This document shows, piece by piece, positions 15,834 through 23,398 of a stretch of DNA of 32,604 nucleotides. A program made the translations under genes and the position numbers. Origin of the DNA: an uncultured Hyphomicrobiales bacterium (GTDB taxonomy: Bacteria; Pseudomonadota; Alphaproteobacteria; Rhizobiales; Aestuariivirgaceae); the NCBI GenBank assembly GCA_903951595.1, contig CAJBCQ010000023.1:1-32604 (forward strand), written 5' to 3'. The notes beneath the pieces were generated by a model, which saw only the letters and a program-made list of their open reading frames with translations, was not told where the DNA came from and ran no database searches. Within the stretch, counting starts at the first letter, position 1, and every line of letters begins with the position of its first letter.

Positions 15834-16526
15834 ATGACACGCGACAAGCAGCTGGCAGCCTCGGATTCGGTGGATGCCTTTTTGGAGAAGCTCAAATCCG
15901 TGCCGCCTGCGGGGGCGGCGGGGCGTGGGCGGCTGATTTTTGGTATGGATGCCACCATGAGCCGCCAGCCCGCTTGGGATCGCGCGCTTTCCATTCAGGC
16001 CGACATGTTCAACGAAACGGCCCGCATTGGCGGGCTGGATGTGCAGCTTGTCTATTTTCGCGGTATTCGTGAATGTCGGGCTTCGAAGTGGGTTTCTAAC
16101 CCGGAAGCCCTGTCGCGCCTGATGACGGGCATAGCGTGTGAGGGCGGGTATACACAGATCGGCAAGTTGCTCGGTCATATCGCCAAGCAAGCGGGTACCG
16201 CGCGGGTGAGTGCGGCGGTTTTTGTGGGCGATGCGATGGAAGAAAGCATTGAAGAAATAACGCTGAGGGCAGGTGAGATTGGCTTGCTGGGGGTGCCCGT
16301 TTTCGTTTTCCAGGATGGCAATGATCCGACTGCTGAGGCGGCCTTCCGCCAGATTGCACGGCTGACGCGCGGGGCTTATTGCCGATTGGGAGCGGGTTCG
16401 GCGGCGGAGCTGCGCGCGCTTTTGTCGGCGGTGGCGGTTTATGCGTCTGGTGGCATGAAGGCGCTGTCCGATCATGCAGCGGCCAAGGGTGGTGCTGCGG
16501 CAAAGCTCATTGGGCAGATGCGCTAA
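15834..16526 (+). CDS. VWA-like protein
   Basis: The 230-residue protein has a von Willebrand A-like pattern: RGRLIFGMDATMSRQP (residues 31-46) contains DATMS (39-43), resembling the DxSxS metal-ion site. It is followed by helices, VQLVYFRGI, a GGYTQIGKLL stretch, SAAVFVGDAMEES and VFVFQDGND, which alternate strand and helix as in a Rossmann-like fold. There is no signal peptide or membrane segment, so it is probably cytoplasmic. The function is unknown. ATG 15834 is preferred over a TTG at 15813, though the ribosome site (GGGG very close) is weak. The J-domain gene follows 2 bp after its stop, implying an operon, and putA ends 22 bp upstream. Confidence 0.75.
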   Translation: MTRDKQLAASDSVDAFLEKLKSVPPAGAAGRGRLIFGMDATMSRQPAWDRALSIQADMFNETARIGGLDVQLVYFRGIRECRASKWVSNPEALSRLMTGIACEGGYTQIGKLLGHIAKQAGTARVSAAVFVGDAMEESIEEITLRAGEIGLLGVPVFVFQDGNDPTAEAAFRQIARLTRGAYCRLGAGSAAELRALLSAVAVYASGGMKALSDHAAAKGGAAAKLIGQMR

Positions 16527-16528
16527 TA

Positions 16529-17218
16529 ATGTATCTTTTGGGTATCCTCATCGTGGCAGTGGCCTTCTTCTGGGCCTTGGGCCGATTTTCGCGTAGCAAT
16601 CCGGCCTCGATGGCCAAGCTGGTGCGGCGTATTGCGGGTGTGGCCTTGGTCGCTGCTGGCGGGTTCTTGACCTTGCGCGGTTTGGCGGTGGTTGGCGCGC
16701 CGTTGGTGGCCTTTGGGCTTGGCATGTTGGGCATGCCCTATGTGGCAGGCATGAATTTCCCCGGTCGTGGCCGCAAGCCGCCGCCGGGGCAGGTGTCGCG
16801 TGTGAATACCAAGCTTTTTGCGATGGAGCTGGATCACGATAGCGGCAGCATGGATGGCGTGGTGCTGTCGGGCGCGCGCAAGGGTGAGCGGTTGTCGTCG
16901 ATGTCGCTTGGCGATGTGCTTTCGCTGGCACCGCTGGCACAGCAGATGGGCGACCGCAGTTCGGCTTTGTTGCAGGCCTATCTCGACCGCGTGCATCCAG
17001 ATTGGCAGGAGCAGACGGGTGGAGCGCGCGCGGAAGTTCAGCACAATGGCATGAGCCGCACGGAGGCATTCATCATCCTAGGCTTGGCACCAGGGGCGGG
17101 TGAAAGCGAGATCAAGGCCGCGCACCGCAAATTGATGAAACAGCATCACCCAGACCGCGGTGGCAGCGCAGAGCATGCCGCGCGCATCAATGCCGCCAAG
17201 GAAATGCTGATCGGTTAG
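16529..17218 (+). CDS. Membrane-anchored J-domain protein (TIM14-like)
   Basis: The 229-residue protein has two or three hydrophobic segments at the N-terminus (about 2-17, 35-55, 57-75). A soluble middle follows (ELDHDSGSMDGVVLSG at 100-115, LLQAYLDRVHPDW). A C-terminal J domain spans about 176-229, with helix IKAAHRKLMKQHHPDR and HPD at 207-209. HPD stimulates the ATPase of an Hsp70 partner, here presumably DnaK. An N-terminal anchor plus C-terminal J domain is the layout of mitochondrial TIM14/Pam18, and alphaproteobacteria carry related proteins. ATG 16529 starts 2 bp after the VWA gene; an open extension to 16379 covers that gene and is rejected. The 3' end overlaps the convergent carboxypeptidase by 4 bp. 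Confidence 0.88.
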   Translation: MYLLGILIVAVAFFWALGRFSRSNPASMAKLVRRIAGVALVAAGGFLTLRGLAVVGAPLVAFGLGMLGMPYVAGMNFPGRGRKPPPGQVSRVNTKLFAMELDHDSGSMDGVVLSGARKGERLSSMSLGDVLSLAPLAQQMGDRSSALLQAYLDRVHPDWQEQTGGARAEVQHNGMSRTEAFIILGLAPGAGESEIKAAHRKLMKQHHPDRGGSAEHAARINAAKEMLIG

Positions 17219-18885
17219 CCGGACTGGCCGGGGGCGATGGGCAGGCAACCGAAGCCCTTCTTGGAAAGGGCGCGGCAGGCGCTGCGGGCTTCTTTTTGCG
17301 AAGCAAATCCGGCGAAGCGGGCGGTGTAGACGGTTTTGCCCTTCTGATCGGTTTTCAACGTCAGCGCATCCTTGCCGCTCAGGCCGGGCAGATCGAGCTT
17401 TTCGGCTTTTGCCAAACGCTTGGCCGCATCCGCTTCAGCTTTCCACGCGCCAATCTGCACCTGCCAACTATCCGAGGGCGGGGTAGTGGAAGCGGTTGCG
17501 AGCACCTGCGGCTCTTCAACAGCAGCAGGGGCGGGCGCGGGGGTGGTTTTTTCGACCAGTGCCGCCATGGATGGCAAAGCTGCCGCACTTGCCGTCTGTA
17601 CCGGTGCAAAGGCGCGGTAATCGCCCTTGTGCTCGCTGGTTGCCACGGGCCAAACCATCTCGCCTTCGGCAAAAATGGCCTTGGTGTCCTCGCGTGTTTG
17701 TTCACTTTCGCCGTCGATTGCCACGAGGGAGTTGGCAGCATCGGGTGATTGTTCCTCAACGACAACGGCCGTGAAAGTGGTGCCTTGGTCTAAGTCTGCG
17801 CCGTCTTCGGAATCGGTGACGTCTTCCGGCAATGCCTCAGGTGCTTCGGGGGCTTCGGGTTCATCGACCTTGGCTTCGATGACCTCCGGCTTGGCGCGCG
17901 GGAGGGGCACGGCCTTGGCGATATTTACCGGCGTTGCGGGCTTGGCGACGGGTTTGACTGCGGGTGGCACTTCTGCTTCTGCAACATCGGTAGGCTGGGC
18001 CTTTAGGCCCGGCGGCTTGCCCGCAAGTGTCGCGATCTTGCCGGTGCTGGAGCCGGGAACTTGTTTGAACAGTGGCTCCAACATGGAAATCATGTAGCGA
18101 TTGCGCGCACCGCCAGAGGGCGCGCCGATGACAACGCCAATCAGCCGCTTGTTACCGCGCACGACGGAAGTTGTGACGTTGAAGCCGGAAGAATTGATGA
18201 AACCAGTCTTGATGCCATCGGTGCCTTGAAGCTGGTTCAACAGCTTGTTGTGCGTGGCGATGGTTTTGCCGCGATAGACAAAGCTCTTGATCTTGAAATA
18301 GGGGTAATATTCCGGGAAATCGCGCTGGATGCGAAGCGATAGCGTGGCGATGTCGCGCGCGGTTGATATCTGGGCTTTGTTGGGCAGGCCGGATGCGTTG
18401 ACAAAGCGGGTGCGCGTCATGCCGAGGCTCTTGGCAACTTTGGTCATGCGCGCGGCAAAGGCTTTTTCACTGCCGGAGACGTTTTCGGCAATCACCACAG
18501 CCACATCATTGGCCGAGCGCGTGACGAGCGCCTTGATGGCAACATCGACAGTCACGGTCGATCCGGCCTTCAGGCCGAGCTTGGAGGGTTGTTGTTTGGA
18601 GGCCTTGGCGGAAACCTTTAGGCGGCTGTTCTTGTCCAGTCTCCCGGCTTTCATCTCCTGAAACAGCACGTAAAGCGTCATCACCTTGGTGATGGAGGCG
18701 GGGAAACGTTCGGCATCGGCATTGCGTGCCACCAGCACCTTGCCGGTATGGGCGTCCACCGCAATGGCCGAGAAACCGCGCTGGGCGGCAAAGGCGGGCA
18801 TCGGGGTGGTGACGATGATGGACACAACCAGAAGCAGCGACAGGCAGATACGCATGAAAGCTTGGATCGACATGCAGTACCTCAT
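17215..18885 (-). CDS. D-alanyl-D-alanine carboxypeptidase with C-terminal SPOR domain
   Basis: The 556-residue protein has a signal peptide (hydrophobic 11-30, likely cut after AFA at about 33) and a peptidase S11 domain. Catalytic motifs are SITK (Ser64, Lys67), SAN (124-126) and KTG (226-228). It removes the terminal D-alanine from peptidoglycan stem peptides in the periplasm. A long linker (about 285-470), rich in Ala, Pro, Glu and Val with PEAPEAPEA repeats, leads to a SPOR domain (about 475-550, WQVQIGAWKAEADAAKRL) that binds denuded septal glycan strands. This predicts septum-targeted trimming. Starts at 18885 and 18873 are both possible, each with a ribosome site. It is divergent from the phasin gene across 372 bp. 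Confidence 0.93.
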   Translation of the reverse strand: MRYCMSIQAFMRICLSLLLVVSIIVTTPMPAFAAQRGFSAIAVDAHTGKVLVARNADAERFPASITKVMTLYVLFQEMKAGRLDKNSRLKVSAKASKQQPSKLGLKAGSTVTVDVAIKALVTRSANDVAVVIAENVSGSEKAFAARMTKVAKSLGMTRTRFVNASGLPNKAQISTARDIATLSLRIQRDFPEYYPYFKIKSFVYRGKTIATHNKLLNQLQGTDGIKTGFINSSGFNVTTSVVRGNKRLIGVVIGAPSGGARNRYMISMLEPLFKQVPGSSTGKIATLAGKPPGLKAQPTDVAEAEVPPAVKPVAKPATPVNIAKAVPLPRAKPEVIEAKVDEPEAPEAPEALPEDVTDSEDGADLDQGTTFTAVVVEEQSPDAANSLVAIDGESEQTREDTKAIFAEGEMVWPVATSEHKGDYRAFAPVQTASAAALPSMAALVEKTTPAPAPAAVEEPQVLATASTTPPSDSWQVQIGAWKAEADAAKRLAKAEKLDLPGLSGKDALTLKTDQKGKTVYTARFAGFASQKEARSACRALSKKGFGCLPIAPGQSG

Positions 18886-19257
18886 GATTTCCGCTGGGGC
18901 GGGTGTAACCGGAAACGCTTATTCACCTTGAATGCCACAAAAACAACCATCGCTGCTATGCCTAAGGCAGGCAAAGTATGAATGCCATCCGGGACCGAAG
19001 ACAAGGATGTCAGGGCGAAGGTTAACACGTGTGGTTTTCCATGGGTGCGGGATGATCGTGCGGCGCTGGCGAACCCGGCGCGCTTCGGCGTTCATTATTT
19101 CAGAATCTTCCTTACTAGATGGTAAAGACAGGCCCGTTCCGGCCCCCTCCGAAAGAATTATATTGCAGCGCAATAATTCCGCTTGCAATTTATTGTGCAG
19201 CGCATATATTCCAATCCGAACGCAGCGTTTGGCTGCCTCTCATATCGGAGAAATCAG
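18886..19257. other. 372-bp divergent intergenic region (carboxypeptidase / phasin)
   Basis: No gene is convincing here; short open frames on both strands lack ribosome sites and family features. The right third (19161-19257) carries the phasin promoter with two TGCAGCGCA sites and a GGAG ribosome site. A perfect TATAAT on the minus strand (19162-19157) lies in the first site and could start a carboxypeptidase transcript with a leader of about 265 nt, but no good -35 accompanies it. In the left two thirds I see nothing I can name. Confidence 0.6.
19161..19210 (+). promoter_or_regulatory. Phasin promoter with twin TGCAGCGCA sites (candidate PhaR operators)
   Basis: TTGCAA (19183-19188) and TATATT (19205-19210) are 16 bp apart and form a plausible sigma70 promoter. 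The 9-mer TGCAGCGCA (TGC-N3-GCA) occurs at 19164-19172, inside the larger inverted repeat TATTGC-AGC-GCAATA (19161-19175), and again at 19196-19204, between -35 and -10. The copies are 32 bp apart, about three helical turns. PhaR, the polyhydroxyalkanoate repressor of alphaproteobacteria, binds TGC-rich sites at phasin promoters. Confidence 0.6.
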
Positions 19258-19596
19258 ATGATCAAGTCCTTTGAAGACGTGCAGAAGTTCAGCAAGGAAG
19301 GCTTTGAGGCCTACACGGCTTCCGCAGCTGCCATGACCAAGGGCATTCAGTCGATTGCCGCTGAAACCGCTGATTTCTCGCGCAAGTCGTTCGAAAAGAA
19401 CAGCAAGCTGCTGGAAGAAGTGGCTGCCGTGAAGTCGATCGACAAGGCTTTTGAAGTTCAGTCCGGCTTTGCCAAGGAAGCCTACGAAGCTTATGTCGGC
19501 CAGGTGACCAAGATCGGCGAAATCTACGCCGCTGCCGCTAAGGAAGCCTTCAAGCCCTTCGAAGCTACCTTTGCTCAGTTTACGGCTGCCAAGTAA
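19258..19596 (+). CDS. Phasin family protein
   Basis: The 112-residue protein is highly helical and amphipathic, with no cysteine or catalytic motif. Its blocks FEDVQKFSKEGFEAYTASAAA, then KGIQSIAAETADFSRKSFE and FAKEAYEAYVGQVTKIGE, are typical of the Phasin_2 family. Phasins coat polyhydroxyalkanoate granules and control their size and number. The start is ATG 19258 with GGAG eight bases upstream; an open extension to 19183 would include the promoter and is rejected. The gene is monocistronic, with a strong terminator at 19652. No PHA synthase lies in the window. The promoter sites suggest repression by PhaR when granules are absent. Confidence 0.92.
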   Translation: MIKSFEDVQKFSKEGFEAYTASAAAMTKGIQSIAAETADFSRKSFEKNSKLLEEVAAVKSIDKAFEVQSGFAKEAYEAYVGQVTKIGEIYAAAAKEAFKPFEATFAQFTAAK

Positions 19597-19651
19597 GGCT
19601 TCTTCAAGTTCAAGTTTCCTCCCTGGCGCACGCTTTTCGCGCCAAACTTCT

Positions 19652-19681
19652 AGCCCGGCGATGTATTTCGCCGGGCTTTTT
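19652..19681 (+). terminator. Intrinsic terminator of the phasin gene
   Basis: AGCCCGGCGA (19652-19661) pairs perfectly with TCGCCGGGCT (19668-19677) around a 6-base loop and runs into a T tract (19677-19681). It lies 55 bp after the phasin stop. Confidence 0.92.
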
Positions 19682-19710
19682 CGTTGTGCGGGCTGTGGAT
19701 GGCACGCCCA

Positions 19711-19741
19711 CTCGAAATCTTCGTTGAAAGCCCCATATAAT
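19711..19741 (+). promoter_or_regulatory. Candidate heat-shock (RpoH/sigma32) promoter for clpS-clpA
   Basis: CTCGAAA (19711-19717) differs at one base from the -35 CTTGAAA, and CCCCATATA (19731-19739) matches the -10 CCCCATNTA. The 13-bp spacer equals that of the E. coli dnaK heat-shock promoter. The -10 also contains TATAAT (19736-19741), but no sigma70 -35 is present at the right distance. Predicted transcription start is about 19747, leaving a leader of about 65 nt. Confidence 0.55.
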
Positions 19742-19811
19742 AACGGCACCATGCAAATCCGTTGGCGGTGAAGACCGGATAGGGCATTGTTTGCGAATGA
19801 GGATTGAATTG

Positions 19812-20135
19812 ATGGCCGGGAAAAGCCGGGGCGGGCGCGACGGTCAGTCCGGGGTCATCACCAAGACGGCACCGAAGACCAAAAAGCCTTCCATGTATAA
19901 GGTCTTGCTGCTGAACGACGATTACACGCCCATGGAGTTCGTGGTGCTGGTGATCGAGAAGTTTTTCAACAAGGGACGCGAAGAAGCCACACGTATCATG
20001 CTGCATGTCCATCAGAGGGGGGTTGGTATCTGCGGCGTTTACACCTACGAGGTGGCGGAAACAAAGGTGACGCAGGTGATGGATTTTGCCGCGCAGAACC
20101 AGCATCCGCTGCAATGCACTATGGAAAAGGAATAG
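19812..20135 (+). CDS. clpS: ATP-dependent Clp protease adaptor ClpS
   Basis: The protein has 107 residues from ATG 19812. The core is strongly conserved: [20 protein letters not shown], then AVH-type helix [24 protein letters not shown] and [10 protein letters not shown]. ClpS binds proteins with N-degron residues (Leu, Phe, Trp, Tyr) and hands them to ClpA; the NDDYTPMEF segment forms the binding pocket. ATG 19812 has GAGGA at 19799-19803 with 8-bp spacing; ATG 19797 and TTG 19791 are open alternatives adding 5-7 residues. clpA follows after 8 bp, so the adaptor and unfoldase are made together. Confidence 0.96.
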   Translation: MAGKSRGGRDGQSGVITKTAPKTKKPSMYKVLLLNDDYTPMEFVVLVIEKFFNKGREEATRIMLHVHQRGVGICGVYTYEVAETKVTQVMDFAAQNQHPLQCTMEKE

Positions 20136-20143
20136 GAGCCCCC

Positions 20144-22573
20144 GTGCCAACATTTTCCCGCAGCCTTGAGCAGGCTTTGCACCGCGCGCTGTCACTGGCG
20201 AGCGAGCGGCACCATGAATATGCCACGCTTGAGCATTTGCTGCTGGCGTTGCTGGACGATTCGGATGCGGCGGCCGTCATGAAGGCATGCAGTGTGGATA
20301 TTGACGTGCTACGCCGTAATCTTGAAGGCTATATCGACAATGATTTGGCAAGCCTTGTTGTTGATGACAGCGATGGTTCCAAGCCGACCGCCGGATTCCA
20401 GCGCGTGATCCAGCGCGCGGTCATTCATGTGCAATCTTCGGGGCGTGAGGAAGTGACCGGGGCCAATGTGCTCATTGCCATTTTTGCCGAACGCGAAAGC
20501 CATGCTGCCTATTTCCTGCAAGAGCAGGATATGACGCGCTATGATGCGGTGAATTATGTTTCCCATGGCATTGCCAAGCGGCCCGGTGCCTCAGAGCCGC
20601 GGCCCGTGCGTGGTGTGGATCAGGATCAAGGCACCGAACAGGAGCAGGAAACGTCCAAGAAACAGGGTGAATCCGCATTGGATGCTTATTGCATCAACCT
20701 CAACAAGAAGGCTGAGGGCGGCAAGATTGATCCGTTGATCGGGCGCGCCACGGAGGTGGACCGCACCATCCAGATTCTGTGTCGGCGTTCGAAGAACAAC
20801 CCATTGTTTGTGGGTGATCCGGGTGTAGGCAAGACGGCCATTGCCGAAGGGTTGGCGCGCAAGATCATCAAGGGCGAAGTGCCGGATGTGCTGAAGGGCT
20901 GCACCATTTTCCAGCTGGATATGGGCACGCTGTTGGCCGGTACGCGCTATCGCGGAGACTTTGAAGAGCGCATCAAGGCGGTGGTCAAAGAGATTGAGCG
21001 CATGCCCGGTGCCATCATGTTCATTGATGAAATCCATACAGTGATCGGTGCGGGGGCCACCAGTGGCGGGGCGATGGATGCCTCTAACCTGCTCAAGCCT
21101 GCGCTTTCGGGCGGCCAGCTGCGTTGCATCGGCTCGACCACCTATAAGGAATATCGCCAGCATTTCGAGAAAGACCGTGCGCTGGTTCGCCGATTCCAGA
21201 AGATCGACGTAAACGAGCCTTCGGTTGAGGATGCGATTGAGATTCTCAAAGGCTTGAAGCCCTATTACGAAGACTTCCACAATGTGCGTTTCACCGATGA
21301 AGCCGTGAAAACGGCGGTGGAGCTTTCAGCGCGTTACATGAGTGACCGCAAATTGCCCGATAAGGCGATTGATGTGATCGACGAGACGGGTGCTTCGCAA
21401 ATGCTGCTACCGGCGGGCAAGCGCAAGAGCGTGATTGAGGTGGAGGACATTGAAGCCACCATCGCGACCATGGCGCGCATCCCACCCAAAACCGTGTCGC
21501 GCAATGATGCCGAAGTGATGCGCGAGCTTTCACGTTCGCTGCGGCGCGTGGTGTTTGGGCAGGATCAGGCAATTGATGCGCTGGCTTCGGCCATCAAACT
21601 GGCGCGTGCTGGCTTGCGGGAGCCGGAAAAGCCGATTGGTAGCTATCTGTTTTCCGGCCCCACAGGTGTCGGCAAGACGGAAGTTGCCAAGCAGTTGGCC
21701 GATACGCTGGGCGTGAAGCTTATCCGTTTCGACATGTCGGAATATATGGAGCGGCATTCGGTTTCGCGGCTGATCGGTGCGCCTCCGGGCTATGTCGGGT
21801 TTGATCAGGGCGGGTTGCTTACCGATGGCGTGGACCAGCATCCGCATTGCGTGCTGTTGCTCGACGAAATCGAAAAGGCCCATCCGGACCTGTTCAATAT
21901 TCTGTTGCAGGTGATGGACCACGGCAAATTGACGGATAACAACGGCAAATCGGTCGATTTCCGCAATGCCATCATTATCATGACGACGAATGCCGGGGCG
22001 GCGGACATGGCCAAGGAGGCCTTCGGCTTCACGCGCTCCAAGCGTGAGGGTGAGGATACCGAGGCGGTGAACCGCATGTTCTCGCCGGAATTCCGCAACC
22101 GCTTGGATGCCGTGATCGCCTTCGGCCATTTACCGACGGAAGTGGTCAAGCTGGTGGTGCAGAAATTCGTGCTTCAGTTGGAAGCCCAGCTTGCCGAACG
22201 GCAGGTCAATATCGAGCTTTCGGATGAGGCGGCGGATTGGCTGGTGGAGAAGGGCTACGACCAGCAAATGGGGGCGAGGCCGATGGGCCGGACCATCCAG
22301 GAATATATCAAGAAGCCGCTGGCGGATGAATTGCTGTTCGGCAGACTTGCCCATGGCGGCACGGTGCGGGTGATTGTGGAGACGGCCAAGGACGGAACTA
22401 AGTCTATCGGGTTTATCTACATTTCTCGCGAAGCCGAAAAGGCGCTGCCCAAGCCGGTGGTGCGTAAGGCGCTGCCGAAGCAGGTGAAGGTGGAGAAGCC
22501 TGCCAAGAAGGCGGTGAAGAAGCCAGCCGTGAAGGCGAAGAAGGTGGCGAAGAAACCACAAAAGGCCAGATGA
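20144..22573 (+). CDS. clpA: ATP-dependent Clp protease ATP-binding subunit ClpA
   Basis: The 809-residue AAA+ unfoldase starts at GTG 20144 with AGGAG five bases upstream and begins [16 protein letters not shown]. Clp_N repeats span about 1-145. The first AAA+ module has Walker A GDPGVGKT near 224-231 and Walker [10 protein letters not shown]; the second has GPTGVGKT near 505-512 and [11 protein letters not shown], then the C-terminal ClpB_D2-small domain. It unfolds substrates delivered by ClpS and feeds them to ClpP. E. coli ClpA has 758 residues; the excess here is mainly a lysine-rich tail from about residue 766 (16 Lys in the last 44). A terminator follows the stop. Confidence 0.97.
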   Translation: MPTFSRSLEQALHRALSLASERHHEYATLEHLLLALLDDSDAAAVMKACSVDIDVLRRNLEGYIDNDLASLVVDDSDGSKPTAGFQRVIQRAVIHVQSSGREEVTGANVLIAIFAERESHAAYFLQEQDMTRYDAVNYVSHGIAKRPGASEPRPVRGVDQDQGTEQEQETSKKQGESALDAYCINLNKKAEGGKIDPLIGRATEVDRTIQILCRRSKNNPLFVGDPGVGKTAIAEGLARKIIKGEVPDVLKGCTIFQLDMGTLLAGTRYRGDFEERIKAVVKEIERMPGAIMFIDEIHTVIGAGATSGGAMDASNLLKPALSGGQLRCIGSTTYKEYRQHFEKDRALVRRFQKIDVNEPSVEDAIEILKGLKPYYEDFHNVRFTDEAVKTAVELSARYMSDRKLPDKAIDVIDETGASQMLLPAGKRKSVIEVEDIEATIATMARIPPKTVSRNDAEVMRELSRSLRRVVFGQDQAIDALASAIKLARAGLREPEKPIGSYLFSGPTGVGKTEVAKQLADTLGVKLIRFDMSEYMERHSVSRLIGAPPGYVGFDQGGLLTDGVDQHPHCVLLLDEIEKAHPDLFNILLQVMDHGKLTDNNGKSVDFRNAIIIMTTNAGAADMAKEAFGFTRSKREGEDTEAVNRMFSPEFRNRLDAVIAFGHLPTEVVKLVVQKFVLQLEAQLAERQVNIELSDEAADWLVEKGYDQQMGARPMGRTIQEYIKKPLADELLFGRLAHGGTVRVIVETAKDGTKSIGFIYISREAEKALPKPVVRKALPKQVKVEKPAKKAVKKPAVKAKKVAKKPQKAR

Positions 22574-22580
22574 ATAGAAG

Positions 22581-22607
22581 ATGCCCGGTGATGAGCCGGG
22601 CATTTTT
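22581..22607 (+). terminator. Intrinsic terminator of clpS-clpA
   Basis: ATGCCCGG (22581-22588) pairs with CCGGGCAT (22596-22603) around a 7-base loop, followed by TTTTT. It sits between the convergent stops of clpA and vapC and may partly serve both. Confidence 0.88.
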
Positions 22608-22610
22608 CTT

Positions 22611-23027
22611 TCACATCGGGTTCAAGGTTTCCACGCCATCGAAATCGCGCGTGTTGGCGGTGACGACGACGCAATCATGGGCGAGGGCGGTGGCGGCGAT
22701 GATGGTGTCTACGGCGTCGCGATTGTGACCCTTCGCGCGAGAGCCGACCATAAGTTCGGCCCAAATCTTCGCGGCCCCGCTATTGAAGGGCAGAATTCGG
22801 CCCGCGAACATGGCCTCAAGCCCGCCGGGGCCGTCGAACCAAGTGGTGAGCGTTTCCTTCTTGCGCCCCTGCGGGAGAGCAAGAATGCCGCGCCTGACTT
22901 CGGCCAGCGTCATGGTCGATGTGAAAAGGTTGACATCGGCCTGTTCCGACATCCAGCCGATAAGCTTTGGATAACGTTCCGGGCGTGTGATGGCGCTGAT
23001 GATATTGGTGTCGAGCAGGTATTTCAC
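22611..23027 (-). CDS. vapC: PIN-domain toxin (VapC/FitB-like)
   Basis: The 138-residue protein has the PIN nuclease fold: YLLDTNIIS with Asp6, LAEVRRGI with Glu43, AVDTIIAATAL with Asp107, and VTANTRDF with Asp128, the four acidic residues that bind Mg2+/Mn2+. The LAEVRRGI block and the NTRDF ending match the FitB-like subgroup. VapC toxins cut specific RNAs, commonly tRNA or rRNA sites; the target cannot be inferred. The start is a GTG at 23025-23027 that overlaps the antitoxin TGA (GTGA), so toxin synthesis depends on antitoxin translation. It lies next to the clpA terminator on the opposite strand. Confidence 0.93.
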   Translation of the reverse strand: MKYLLDTNIISAITRPERYPKLIGWMSEQADVNLFTSTMTLAEVRRGILALPQGRKKETLTTWFDGPGGLEAMFAGRILPFNSGAAKIWAELMVGSRAKGHNRDAVDTIIAATALAHDCVVVTANTRDFDGVETLNPM

Positions 23028-23317
23028 AGGTCAACTTCACGACCCGGATGACGTTCGCGGACAAATTCAATATCCGCGCCGGCCAGCGGCGATGCCAGCA
23101 AAAGTCGGAGCAGGCCACCCTTGGGGCTGTTCTCGGTGACCTTGGCAAGCTCCCGCCGCAACCGCTCCGCTTCTGGTCCGTTCTCTGAAAATTCGCGCGC
23201 AAGTGCCCGGATTCGTTGGGCATCGCCCTCGGGAACGACAACTTCTACCCGGCGCAACTTGCGTTCGGCAATGCGTTTCCGGTAGGTTTGGAGGGGTGTT
23301 TTGCGCTGCTCGCTCAT
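23024..23317 (-). CDS. Probable antitoxin partner of VapC
   Basis: The 97-residue protein begins at ATG 23315-23317 and is very rich in Arg and Glu. The segment RRVEVVVPEGDAQRIRALARE (about 24-44) looks like the strand-helix start of a ribbon-helix-helix protein. The C-terminal half (about 60-97) would wrap the toxin groove. It does not match a VapB/AbrB, Phd or standard FitA pattern that I recognise. Its role follows from its position: first gene of a two-gene operon, stop overlapping the toxin start, and an operator-like palindrome ATTTCCGGAAAT over its own start codon. An open extension to 23458 would cross the rpsB promoter and is rejected. Confidence 0.75.
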   Translation of the reverse strand: MSEQRKTPLQTYRKRIAERKLRRVEVVVPEGDAQRIRALAREFSENGPEAERLRRELAKVTENSPKGGLLRLLLASPLAGADIEFVRERHPGREVDL

Positions 23318-23353
23318 TTCCGGAAATGTATCCGGAAATCGGCTTGGCGGCAA
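23316..23353 (-). promoter_or_regulatory. vapC-module promoter and palindromic operator
   Basis: On the minus strand TTGCCG (23353-23348) and TACATT (23330-23325) are 17 bp apart. The perfect 12-bp palindrome ATTTCCGGAAAT (23316-23327) overlaps the -10 and the ATG. TCCGGAAAT recurs 12 bp away (23319-23327 and 23331-23339). Transcription should start near 23318, giving a leader of 0-2 nt. Confidence 0.55.
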
Positions 23354-23363
23354 GCGGTTTTGC

Positions 23364-23392
23364 TTGCCACCGCACCCAATTTCCCCTATAGC
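23364..23392 (+). promoter_or_regulatory. rpsB-tsf promoter
   Basis: TTGCCA (23364-23369) and TATAGC (23387-23392) are separated by 17 bp. The start would be about 23399, giving a leader of about 130 nt before rpsB. The -35 lies 10 bp from the -35 of the divergent antitoxin promoter. Confidence 0.6.
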
Positions 23393-23398
23393 CCGCCT

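Noticed and set aside
19157-19162. Minus-strand TATAAT as carboxypeptidase promoter
   Set aside because: No acceptable -35 at 16-18 bp, and it would require a leader of about 265 nt.
20591-21280. 229-codon minus-strand open frame inside clpA
   Set aside because: It lies opposite the first AAA+ module of clpA and shows no domain or start signal.
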